From positions 47,692-111,691 of IMG/VR virus record IMGVR_UViG_3300017917_003607: DNA of 64,000 nt; one strand, written 5' to 3'. This DNA comes from a virus. A program made the position numbers and the translations under genes. Of this stretch, positions 1 through 7,871 are shown piece by piece. The stretch's first letter is position 1. Each line of letters starts with the position of its first letter. The notes beneath the pieces are model-generated. The model searched no databases. It worked only from the letters and a program-made list of their open reading frames with translations, and was not told the origin of the DNA.

Positions 1-803
1 TGTTTTCCAAATTCCTTATTTAAAAATTCTTTAACCTTTTCTATATTTTTTAAGTCGTCATCGGAAAACCCTATTTTTGGAATCACAAAATTATTGGTCA
101 CGTCATTTTTAAACAACACTTTACCCCCAATTTGTTGTGATAGTTGTTTTACATATCCGATAAATTCACGAAGTGCGTTTATTTTACCCTCTTCAGGATT
201 TGCTTCAGCACCTGTACCAAATGACACAGGATAAAACCTACACATATCCAAATAGTCCGAAATCATTGTGTCATCACCTTTCATCTCTTCACCAGCGATT
301 TCTCTATAATCTTTTAATGATTGAACTAATTTTTCTTGGTCAATACCTCCTATATCATTTTTGATTAAAATATAGACTGCTTGTTTAAGTGTGTTTGGGT
401 TGTGTCCACGAGCGGTGATGATTGAAAAAATCGACCCACCATTAATACACTCAACAAAATCGTCCCACGATGGACCGAAACTAGCTAATAATACGTCTTT
501 TAAAAATTGTTGGTCACCACCCTCTCTGAAAAATCTAAAAGGACCTTCAGCATACCCGACAATATTTTTTCCATCATAGACAAATGGTTCTTTACCTAAA
601 ATGTGTCTATACTCAGCAAAATCTTCAGTAGACAGACCAACCTCTGTACCGTTTTCATCTACTACCATTATTTTTGTTGGCATGTTCATTATGTTATCAT
701 CCCAATCAAATGCATAGTATTTGTGGTCTGGTATTTTATTAGGGTCCAAACCTTCGTTTACTAAACTTAATAAATTTTGACGTACAATCTTGTGTAGAGA
801 CAT
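1..803 (-). CDS. HAD-superfamily-like protein, C-terminus cut by window edge
   Basis: An open minus-strand frame starts at ATG 803-801 and runs off the left edge, giving about 267 residues. Near residue 33 it has F-D-W-D-D-N, matching HAD motif I (DxD). About 100 residues later S-I-I-T-A-R-G-H fits motif II (S/T), and near the truncated end G-F-S-D-D-D could be motif III. HAD proteins of this kind are usually phosphatases or phosphotransferases acting on small phosphorylated substrates or nucleic acid ends; the substrate here is unknown. Its start overlaps the stop of the upstream 47-codon gene by one base (TAATG), so the two are translationally coupled. Assignment rests on motifs only. Confidence 0.6.
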   Translation of the reverse strand, partial: MSLHKIVRQNLLSLVNEGLDPNKIPDHKYYAFDWDDNIMNMPTKIMVVDENGTEVGLSTEDFAEYRHILGKEPFVYDGKNIVGYAEGPFRFFREGGDQQFLKDVLLASFGPSWDDFVECINGGSIFSIITARGHNPNTLKQAVYILIKNDIGGIDQEKLVQSLKDYREIAGEEMKGDDTMISDYLDMCRFYPVSFGTGAEANPEEGKINALREFIGYVKQLSQQIGGKVLFKNDVTNNFVIPKIGFSDDDLKNIEKVKEFLNKEFGK

Positions 804-946
804 TATTTCTTTTTGGACAATTTAGCAATTATTCTTTCTAATTGTGATTCAGTTACAATAACCGACTGCGGTTTTTCAGAAAACGTTTTTAAACCACTTA
901 ATTTAACGTTCAAATTTTCGAGTAAAACTTTTTTTTCGAATTTCAT
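803..946 (-). CDS. small hypothetical protein, 47 aa
   Basis: Short minus-strand frame from ATG 946 to TAA 803: a lysine-rich 47-residue peptide beginning MKFEKKVLLENLNV and ending LAKLSKKK-like. The TAATG overlap with the downstream HAD-like gene and an A-rich leader without Shine-Dalgarno support it as a real coupled gene. No domain recognised; a short amphipathic helix is likely in the C-terminal half. It lies just downstream of the tail sheath gene, separated by a GC-rich hairpin. Confidence 0.55.
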   Translation of the reverse strand: MKFEKKVLLENLNVKLSGLKTFSEKPQSVIVTESQLERIIAKLSKKK

Positions 947-964
947 GATATTTTTTTTTAATTT

Positions 965-987
965 GGGGGTAGGAATGACCTACCCCC
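965..987. other. GC-rich hairpin between sheath gene and small ORF
   Basis: Perfect 9-bp inverted repeat GGGGGTAGG / CCTACCCCC with a 5-base loop, immediately after the sheath stop in the minus direction. Unlike the other hairpins in this window it has no T-run following it on either strand (minus-strand RNA continues in A's), so it is not a classical intrinsic terminator. It may be an mRNA 3'-end stabiliser, a processing site or an attenuator. Confidence 0.6.
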
Positions 988-1001
988 GTTTATAATATGT
1001 A

Positions 1002-4000
1002 TTAGATATTTTCAAAAGAAGCACCTGTTGGAGTAATTAAGAATTCAATATCTATAAATTCAAGTGCTTTAGTTGGTTTAAGGTAAATTTTACCTGTTAA
1101 AGTATTTCTGTCTAAGTCTTCAGGTGTATTTGTTACAACAACTCTAAAGTCAATCAAACCTCTATCTCTTCTTATTGAATCCAAAATTGGGTTAACAGAA
1201 TCCAAGAAGTCCTGTCTAACTTTATCGTCGTTTTGTTCAAACAACAACCTTACAGCCACAGCCGAAATCAATTTACGAGCTTGTAACAACAATCTTCTTA
1301 CGTTGATTCTATCAAGAGCTGATTGTGCAACTTGTGTTGTTTTATTACCCCAAATCAAAGTTCCCACATCAGAGAAAGTTGCAATTGGGTTAATTCTTCC
1401 TTGATAAAGTGTATCTCTATCATCTTGTGTAAGTTTTTTACGTGCTTTGATTGAACTTACGATACCTCTTGTGTAACCCGCAGATGCGAACCATGGGAAA
1501 GAAATATTATCAGTTAACGCTAAGTTTTTACAAACCTCAGCAGTTGGAGGTAAATAAATCTGTGTATTGTTTACTGTATCTCTTGTTAATACCCAAGGAT
1601 AATAAGTTGCGGTGTAATTTGAATCTATACCCGCAGTATCTAAGTTGTCTACCGCTTCTGTTGGGTAAATCAAATCAGTTGCTGGTGTTGTTGAGGTAGG
1701 TGCAAATAAATCATAATCAGGACATGTCATGATGTATAATGAATCCGCTCTTTGAGATTCAATCATATCAATAGCATCTGCAACTAAATTAGAGTTATTA
1801 ACAAAATCAATACCTGGAGTAACAAAAACGTTGATATTTGTAGCTTCAGGATTTGCAAATGTTTCTTGTCCTAAAAGATATGCGTAATAGTCTGTGTTTG
1901 CCCAATCAGTTGCGTTGTTGTTTATTACTATTCTTTTGAATGCTCCCCAACCTGTCGCGTCAGGAAACTGAGATGAAGGTGCCGCTCCTTTTTTATAGTT
2001 ACCACCACCTAAAACATAATCATCACCATTAGTTCTATATTTTCTGTAGATATCCCATCCGTCAAAACCACCATTTACAAATAGAGTAAATTTACGTGAT
2101 TGTAATCTGTAGTAAGGGTCTGTAGAACTTGTTGGGTCAGAGGTAAAAGACGCAGCTCCAACCTCAAACGCCGAAGTTCCTGAAGTACTAAATGACGATG
2201 AAATAGTTACAACTGTTGCCCCACTATCCATATGGAAACCTTTAGATTTGTAATCCCAAGGTGTTGAGGTTGTTGCCTCTGCAATATCACTAGGTGTTTG
2301 TTTACCCTTATAGTCAAAAAACTCAGAGTCATAACCTATTGTATCTGAAAGACCTAAGAAAGTTCTATTTATTTTATCACCCGAACTTCTTTGTACTGAA
2401 GAAAATGGTGGTTGGAAAGTAATTTCACCAGCGGTAAAATATTTAGTTTTGTATGTTGGGAAAGGAGTTAAAGCTCCATTATAATTTCTCATTGAGTATC
2501 CTTCAAAACCACAAGGTAGTGCGTCTACAGGTGCTTCAGGATTAATTTCCAACATTACAAACTTAGACCTCTGTTGATATTCGCCATCACTTGTTCCTAT
2601 TTTTACACCCACAAAACTGTTTGAATTTGGGTTCATAGAACAATTTGTAAATTTCTCCAAATATACAGGGTTAGCGTCAGTGTCGTTGAAAGCTCTAATA
2701 CCAACATCAAAAGTTCCGTTGTTAAATGATATGTTGAGTATTGATATTTTTATTTCTTGGTTTGCTGCGTTACCGTCAGATATTGAAATAAATTTAAATA
2801 ATTGATAAACTTTATTACCTCTCAATTCTGAAACCAAATAAGGTGTTTCAGGAGTTTGGTATTGTTCTAAGTACCAACCAATTGATGTAAGCGTTCCATT
2901 ATCGTCTTGTGCAGAAGGTAAAGAGGTCAAGTTAGAACTTATACCTCTAATATAACCTTTCTTATAACCGTAGTTTAATAAATTACTAAATTCTTCTTCA
3001 ACAAATAAAGGTACTTGTTCACTTGGTTTTGCAAAGTTTGAAAGACCTAAAACTCTAGAAATGTAATTACTATCTGTCGAGTCCATAGAAACTTTAAACT
3101 CAAATGAAGTTCCGTTATTTGAAACCCCTGATATGCCAAATGGTGAATAAGGACTAAAAGTCGCTGCTGAATATACGCTATTAAAATCTAAAGTAACATC
3201 ACTTGTTCCCGATACAACCCAAACAGGATTTACCGAAGATGTGTATGTAGAAACACCTCTTGAGCGAAGTGTTGCAACTACCACATTATTATACTCAGTA
3301 AATGCAGTACCGATTTGTGTGAAACCTGAAACAGAAACTGAACCTGAGAATTGTCCTGCGACACCATAAGTAGTTCCTGACAAAGTATTTACCCTTGAAA
3401 TAAACGAGTAACCTGAATAAGCGTTTCCTGTTGTAGGTTTAAATTGTGCGTAATACCAAGCGTCGTTATCTCTACTACCATAAGTGGTCAAACTATCTTT
3501 AACACTTGGTACATTATATACGTTAGTAATTCCTGTCCATCCCGCACCTGTTAGGGCATCATATCTTGCATCTGGAACCGTACCGAAAACATATGCTGAT
3601 GTACCACTTGTTGCAGGTGTTGCAAATACACCACTTAGTAAAGATTTTAATTTAGCCGAAATACTTGTTGAAGTACCATTATTTAAACTTAATACTCTAT
3701 TCAAATCAGAATTAAATATTGCGGAAGAAGTTGAGCCAAGCTCAATTGTTGAGGTTCCGCCAGTTGTTCCTGTAAATGTTACGATTACTTCAGTGAGTGA
3801 AGAATTCTGAGAAACAGAACCACCACTTACGTTTGCTATTGTTTTGATTGACCAAGAAGGTCCCGCATCATAACCCGAAAGTCCTAATACTCTTGTAACA
3901 AACAATTGATTAGATTGTTGTAAATAAGCCTTTGCAATATAGGCCGCTTCGTATTTAGGGATTTGTGTTTCCACGAATTTTTCAGGAGTTGTTCCACCAA

Positions 4001-4175
4001 ACACTGTTTGGAATTGGTCAAAATCTGAAATGAAAATAGGTTCAAATGCTGGTCCCTTTAAGGTTTCACCAACAATGCCCAAAGTTGTAACACCTACACT
4101 TTGTGCTACGAATGATAAATCACGTTCTGAAGTATAAACTCCAGGTGAAACGAATACTTTATTGGATGTTGCCAT
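1002..4175 (-). CDS. 18: contractile tail sheath protein (T4 gp18-like)
   Basis: The 1057-aa product starts M-A-T-S-N-K-V-F-V-S-P-G-V-Y-T-S-E-R-D, the typical sheath N-terminus. It ends in a sheath C-terminal domain: N-V-R-R-L-L-L-Q-A-R-K, F-E-Q-N-D, then D-F-R-V-V and I-E-F-L-I-T-P. Sheath subunits polymerise around the tail tube and contract to drive DNA injection. T4 gp18 has about 660 residues, so this one carries roughly 400 extra, mostly Ser/Thr/Gly-rich beta-type sequence in residues 100-650, probably exposed insertion domains. The ATG at 4175 follows an A-rich leader with a TATTTAT element 38 bases upstream. Family call secure; surface role of the insertions inferred. Confidence 0.95.
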   Translation of the reverse strand: MATSNKVFVSPGVYTSERDLSFVAQSVGVTTLGIVGETLKGPAFEPIFISDFDQFQTVFGGTTPEKFVETQIPKYEAAYIAKAYLQQSNQLFVTRVLGLSGYDAGPSWSIKTIANVSGGSVSQNSSLTEVIVTFTGTTGGTSTIELGSTSSAIFNSDLNRVLSLNNGTSTSISAKLKSLLSGVFATPATSGTSAYVFGTVPDARYDALTGAGWTGITNVYNVPSVKDSLTTYGSRDNDAWYYAQFKPTTGNAYSGYSFISRVNTLSGTTYGVAGQFSGSVSVSGFTQIGTAFTEYNNVVVATLRSRGVSTYTSSVNPVWVVSGTSDVTLDFNSVYSAATFSPYSPFGISGVSNNGTSFEFKVSMDSTDSNYISRVLGLSNFAKPSEQVPLFVEEEFSNLLNYGYKKGYIRGISSNLTSLPSAQDDNGTLTSIGWYLEQYQTPETPYLVSELRGNKVYQLFKFISISDGNAANQEIKISILNISFNNGTFDVGIRAFNDTDANPVYLEKFTNCSMNPNSNSFVGVKIGTSDGEYQQRSKFVMLEINPEAPVDALPCGFEGYSMRNYNGALTPFPTYKTKYFTAGEITFQPPFSSVQRSSGDKINRTFLGLSDTIGYDSEFFDYKGKQTPSDIAEATTSTPWDYKSKGFHMDSGATVVTISSSFSTSGTSAFEVGAASFTSDPTSSTDPYYRLQSRKFTLFVNGGFDGWDIYRKYRTNGDDYVLGGGNYKKGAAPSSQFPDATGWGAFKRIVINNNATDWANTDYYAYLLGQETFANPEATNINVFVTPGIDFVNNSNLVADAIDMIESQRADSLYIMTCPDYDLFAPTSTTPATDLIYPTEAVDNLDTAGIDSNYTATYYPWVLTRDTVNNTQIYLPPTAEVCKNLALTDNISFPWFASAGYTRGIVSSIKARKKLTQDDRDTLYQGRINPIATFSDVGTLIWGNKTTQVAQSALDRINVRRLLLQARKLISAVAVRLLFEQNDDKVRQDFLDSVNPILDSIRRDRGLIDFRVVVTNTPEDLDRNTLTGKIYLKPTKALEFIDIEFLITPTGASFENI

Positions 4176-4213
4176 TATTTTTAATTTTTCTTTTTACGGT
4201 TTTATTTTTATAC

Positions 4214-4220
4214 ATAAATA
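4214..4220 (-). promoter_or_regulatory. TATTTAT late-promoter-like element (tail sheath)
   Basis: Sense-strand TATTTAT (plus-strand ATAAATA) ending 38 bases before the sheath ATG. Member of the recurrent element described in the findings. Confidence 0.5.
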
Positions 4221-4256
4221 TTGTTGATTTTTTCAAAAAACTTTGTAACGCATTTA

Positions 4257-4263
4257 TATTTAT
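4257..4263 (+). promoter_or_regulatory. TATTTAT late-promoter-like element (56-aa gene)
   Basis: Plus-strand TATTTAT followed by A, ending 37 bases before the ATG of the small gene at 4301. The overlapping TATTTATA at 4257-4264 reads TATAAATA on the other strand, so direction is ambiguous here. Confidence 0.35.
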
Positions 4264-4300
4264 AAAGTGGTGGGAATAAATTCTGCCTTTTTTCTACCAT

Positions 4301-4471
4301 ATGAAAAAAACACCCAAGAAGATAAAAAACATAAAGATTTCTATAGAATCACATCAGATTCTTAAAGATTACTGTAATAAAAAAGGATATAAGATATACG
4401 GTTTTTTAGAAGAACTTATTAAGAATAATTGTAAAATAAAAACCGACCTATATGGTGACCCATTAGATTAA
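4301..4471 (+). CDS. small basic protein, 56 aa, possible ribbon-helix-helix
   Basis: Plus-strand frame ATG 4301 to TAA 4471. The product begins MKKTPKKIKNIKISIESHQI and continues with L-K-D-Y-C-N-K-K-G-Y-K-I-Y-G-F-L-E-E-L-I. A lysine-rich N-terminus, a short strand (I-K-I-S-I), then two helices with E-S-H-Q-I-L-K-D-Y and F-L-E-E-L-I resemble the layout of small RHH/CopG-type DNA-binding proteins (K-I-s-I..., L-k.y....g....f.e.li). It ends convergently with the structural gene at 4463, overlapping it by 9 bases, which is normal for this compact genome. RHH assignment is a pattern guess; the coding call is better supported than the function. Confidence 0.55.
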   Translation: MKKTPKKIKNIKISIESHQILKDYCNKKGYKIYGFLEELIKNNCKIKTDLYGDPLD

Positions 4472-5506
4472 ATCTACTTTAAATAGAATATTTGCATCTT
4501 GTCCGACAACTTCTTTTGTTACATTAATTCTTAAAGTGTCATTAGTATTAATTTGAAAATAAGTTAAATCGTTCCCAATCAAATTACCATTAATTAAAAC
4601 TTCATAAGTCAAAACATTTTCTGTTTTTACTAAATGATAATCGTAGTTAGCACTTACCAAATCAATTAAAGAATTGTTAGAACCTAAAAACTGAAAATTA
4701 CCAACTATTGTATTTTCGTTTGGTTGTAATGATGTTGCTTGTCTAGCTCTTGTTTTGGTAGATATATCATACATCGTTAAAACTCTTGAAACCGCAGGAG
4801 ACACCTCAAATTGTTCTTCATCTAACAAAATACCCAACATCTTAAAAGTGTAGTTTTGTATGTAGTATCTTCTTTTTTGTAATTCAACAACGGATTCATC
4901 AGAAATCGAATCCATTATTATTGGTATGTATCTTCCTTTTATTAATGTATATGCTTGTCTTGAAGAAAATTTTTCCAACACTTTTTTATTGAATGAATTT
5001 ATTTCTCTCATTCTATTACAAAAGATTTTAACTTCATATGTTATATCTACAGGAATTGGTTGTGGTATTTTATATACATCATATCCATTTCTTGTACCAT
5101 CAAAATTAGGGACCAATGAGTATTGAAAAAGTGGTCTACCTGGAATTCTATAAGCATTTGCACCTTGATTTGTACCATATGGTGTCTCAGGTTTTCTTAT
5201 AGTCGCAACAAATGGTGGAGAAATATTATTATCCAAATCATTAAAATTCCAAGTTTGAGTAAACTGAGCCCAGTTTTGTGTGGTAATCAAAACGTCAACC
5301 GTGTTAACTTTTTTTCCGTCAACGGATATACCAAGGTCATCTTTTACAAAATCTAACATTCCCCTATCTAAATCCGCATGATAAATACCCTTAGGTAAAT
5401 AAGTACCATCCTTTTGTATTTGTTCTAAAAGCTCTTCTCTTCTCTGTTGTAGAATTTTAGGAGAAGTTAAATTAATCGTTTTTAAAAGTTTTTTTGGAGT
5501 TGCCAT
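4463..5506 (-). CDS. putative tail completion / sheath-terminator structural protein
   Basis: The 347-aa product begins MATPKKLLKTINLTSPKILQ and contains a long conserved-looking core, P-V-D-I-T-Y-E-V-K-I-F-C-N-R-M-R-E-I-N, followed by S-S-R-Q-A-Y-T and R-R-Y-Y-I-Q-N-Y-T-F-K-M-L-G. This looks like the tail-terminator or completion proteins that cap the sheath in T4-like phages (gp15 class), and it sits directly upstream of the sheath gene in the same direction. The last ~90 residues look like an added beta domain. Its ATG overlaps the stop of the preceding gene by one base (TAATG). I do not have a decisive motif, so the gp15 relation is an inference from position and composition. Confidence 0.5.
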   Translation of the reverse strand: MATPKKLLKTINLTSPKILQQRREELLEQIQKDGTYLPKGIYHADLDRGMLDFVKDDLGISVDGKKVNTVDVLITTQNWAQFTQTWNFNDLDNNISPPFVATIRKPETPYGTNQGANAYRIPGRPLFQYSLVPNFDGTRNGYDVYKIPQPIPVDITYEVKIFCNRMREINSFNKKVLEKFSSRQAYTLIKGRYIPIIMDSISDESVVELQKRRYYIQNYTFKMLGILLDEEQFEVSPAVSRVLTMYDISTKTRARQATSLQPNENTIVGNFQFLGSNNSLIDLVSANYDYHLVKTENVLTYEVLINGNLIGNDLTYFQINTNDTLRINVTKEVVGQDANILFKVDLI

Positions 5507-6018
5507 TATATACCTCTAAACTCATCTTCACTTACTGGTGTACAAATAAATGTTTTATAAAACGGTTTATAACCACCATAAGTATGTTTATTGTCCGAAA
5601 CAATCCTACCATCATCAGCAACAGAATAATATCTCATTCTACTTTCAGTTTCAGCATAACCAATATAATCACCATATTGTACTTGAACATTTAATTCTTC
5701 CAAATGATGTAAATACACACTAAACTTCATGTTACCAGGTTCTGTTTGAGTTAATCTAGAATTCCCAAACGTAGGATTTTCGGGTGCTAATATTTGAAGG
5801 AACCCTTTAACCTCAACAGGAGGTAAAAAACTAATTGAGTCTTTTAATGCCTCACCATACACATCGTCTTGATTTGTTTTTGACCTATCTATTCGATATA
5901 GTACTACACTAAAATTCATATCTCCAAATAACCATTCTTCACCCAAAGAAATATTTAATTGAAAATCTTTCTCTCCAAAAAACCTTGAAATTCGCGTAAT
6001 TGGGACTTTGTTACTCAT
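5506..6018 (-). CDS. putative neck / head-tail connector structural protein
   Basis: 170-aa product beginning MSNKVPITRISRFFGEKDFQ. It is rich in beta-prone, aromatic segments (W-L-F-G-D-M-N-F-S-V-V-L-Y-R-I, Q-V-Q-Y-G-D-Y-I-G-Y) and has no catalytic motif. An in-frame ATG at 6033 exists, but that start would place the TATTTAT element inside the coding sequence. ATG 6018 lies 5 bases after the element and is chosen. Translational coupling to the downstream probable tail completion gene suggests a neck or connector role; this is context only. Confidence 0.5.
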   Translation of the reverse strand: MSNKVPITRISRFFGEKDFQLNISLGEEWLFGDMNFSVVLYRIDRSKTNQDDVYGEALKDSISFLPPVEVKGFLQILAPENPTFGNSRLTQTEPGNMKFSVYLHHLEELNVQVQYGDYIGYAETESRMRYYSVADDGRIVSDNKHTYGGYKPFYKTFICTPVSEDEFRGI

Positions 6019-6023
6019 TATTG

Positions 6024-6030
6024 ATAAATA
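6024..6030 (-). promoter_or_regulatory. TATTTAT late-promoter-like element, 5-base spacing
   Basis: Sense-strand TATTTAT ends 5 bases before ATG 6018 and decides the start of that gene. Confidence 0.6.
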
Positions 6031-6060
6031 CACTAAAATTGATTATTATTATAAGGATTA

Positions 6061-7830
6061 ATGTCAGATAATTCACCAATAGAATTAGTTTCACTTGTTG
6101 AACAAAAAGCTCTGAATGTTTTAGAGAACTATAACGGTGCAAATAACTATATACTGAAACTTAAAAATATATACGGACCTAATAAAAAAGGTATTCCAAC
6201 GAGAAGTCAATCTGATTATATTATAACCTATCAAAATACAGTTCCAAAAATAGCTCGTAAGTGGGTAGAATTAGATAGTTATTTTTCTGAAAAAATCGCA
6301 AACGAAAAATTATACACCGAACCCCCAAAACAAGTTTGGGTAGAAAAGTTATTAGTTGAAAAAGACAAATCATATCATGTGTGGGGTAAATTCCTCGAGA
6401 GTGAACAACTATCAGAATTTTGGATTCCAAAAGTTGCGATTATTAAAAACCCCGAACAATACTATAAAGAAATAGATTTTTCAAAGTATTCACATAGACC
6501 ATTATTATCACATCAAATAGAAGCGGTAAACAAACTTGTAAGAACAAAAAGATTTATATTAGCGGATGATATGGGATTGGGAAAAACTACATCAACTGTG
6601 GTTGCTGCGTTAGAAACCGAAGCCAAAAAAGTTTTGGTAATTTGTCCTGCATCGTTAAAGATAAATTGGCAAAGAGAAATACAAAACTATACAGATAGAC
6701 CAACTTTTATTTGTGATGGAAAAAAATATGAAGATACTGATTTTGTAATAATTAACTATGATATCATTAAAAATTTTCATGACCCCGAAAATGAAAAAGA
6801 ATCTTTAATATTAAAAAGTAAATTTGATTTAATAATAATTGATGAGGCACATTACATACAGAATAAATCAGCACAAAGAACAAAATTAATCAATAGTTTT
6901 GTTAAAGATGTTGATAGATTGTGGTTACTAACAGGTACACCAATGACCTCAAGACCCATGAATTATTATAATCTTTTAAATCTTGTTGAATCACCCGTGG
7001 CGGCAAATTGGATGGCTTACGTTAGAAGATATTGTAATGGATACCAATTCAAAGTCGGAAATAGAAAAATATGGAACGTCACGGGCGCATCAAATTTAGA
7101 AGAACTAAGAGACAGAACATCAAAACAAGTTTTACGTAGATTAAAAACTGAAGTGTTAGACTTACCTGATAAGATTATAACACCTGTATATTTGAGATTA
7201 AAATCAAAAGAATATGAAAATTTAATGGGTGAATATTATGATTGGTATGATAAAAATCCCGATGAAAGTACATCACTAACCGTCCAATTTACAAAACTTA
7301 CAAAAATAAGACAGGTAATCGCAAGTGAAAAAATAAACTCAACAATAGAATTAATTGAAAACATTTTAGAACAAGATAAAAAAGTAATAGTTTTTACAAA
7401 CTTTACAGAGACATTACACACAATACATTCACACTTTGGAAAAAAATCGGTTTATCTTGATGGTTCTTGTAGTCCAAAACAAAGACAGGACGCGGTAGAC
7501 AATTTTCAAAACAATGAAGAAATTAGAGTGTTTGTCGGAAACCTGAAAGCCGCGGGTGTTGGTATTACACTAACCGCGGCTGAGGCTGTTATTATGAATG
7601 ACTTATCATTTGTACCATCAGACCATTCACAAGCTGAAGACAGAAGTTATAGATACGGACAGAAATCAAATGTTTCTGTTTATTATCCAATATTTGAAAA
7701 TACAATCGAAGGAGTTATATACGATATACTAAATCATAAGAAAAATATTTTTGAGACTGTAATGGGTGATAATCAATCAAGAGCGGATGTTGTACAAGAA
7801 ATAATGAGTCGAATTAATGAACGAATGTAA
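6061..7830 (+). CDS. SNF2-type DNA helicase/translocase
   Basis: 589-aa superfamily 2 ATPase. Motif I is A-D-D-M-G-L-G-K-T, motif II D-E-A-H-Y-I-Q-N, motif III L-T-G-T-P, and motif VI Q-A-E-D-R-S-Y-R-Y-G-Q, the SNF2 form. Residues 1-150 are a phage-specific N-terminus, followed by the two RecA-like lobes. Such proteins remodel DNA branches or anneal strands; in phages this position is often filled by UvsW or SMARCAL1-like enzymes, supporting replication and recombination. An AAGGA sequence lies 5 bases before the ATG, one of few Shine-Dalgarno-like sites here, and no TATTTAT element precedes it, suggesting early or middle expression. Divergent from the neck gene at 6018. Confidence 0.9.
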   Translation: MSDNSPIELVSLVEQKALNVLENYNGANNYILKLKNIYGPNKKGIPTRSQSDYIITYQNTVPKIARKWVELDSYFSEKIANEKLYTEPPKQVWVEKLLVEKDKSYHVWGKFLESEQLSEFWIPKVAIIKNPEQYYKEIDFSKYSHRPLLSHQIEAVNKLVRTKRFILADDMGLGKTTSTVVAALETEAKKVLVICPASLKINWQREIQNYTDRPTFICDGKKYEDTDFVIINYDIIKNFHDPENEKESLILKSKFDLIIIDEAHYIQNKSAQRTKLINSFVKDVDRLWLLTGTPMTSRPMNYYNLLNLVESPVAANWMAYVRRYCNGYQFKVGNRKIWNVTGASNLEELRDRTSKQVLRRLKTEVLDLPDKIITPVYLRLKSKEYENLMGEYYDWYDKNPDESTSLTVQFTKLTKIRQVIASEKINSTIELIENILEQDKKVIVFTNFTETLHTIHSHFGKKSVYLDGSCSPKQRQDAVDNFQNNEEIRVFVGNLKAAGVGITLTAAEAVIMNDLSFVPSDHSQAEDRSYRYGQKSNVSVYYPIFENTIEGVIYDILNHKKNIFETVMGDNQSRADVVQEIMSRINERM

Positions 7831-7845
7831 AGTTTTGTGGAACTC

Positions 7846-7856
7846 TATTTATTTAT
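7846..7856 (+). promoter_or_regulatory. overlapping double TATTTAT late-promoter-like element
   Basis: TATTTATTTAT contains two overlapping copies, the second ending 15 bases before the ATG of the SOD-fusion gene. It suggests late expression of that gene. Confidence 0.5.
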
Positions 7857-7871
7857 AATAAAAGTAGAGAC

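Noticed and set aside
813-995. Plus-strand 60-codon frame
   Set aside because: Crosses the hairpin and overlaps the better supported minus-strand 47-aa gene that is coupled by TAATG.
6019-6033. Upstream ATG at 6033 for the neck gene
   Set aside because: Would place the TATTTAT element within the coding region; ATG 6018 has the same 5-base spacing as other genes.
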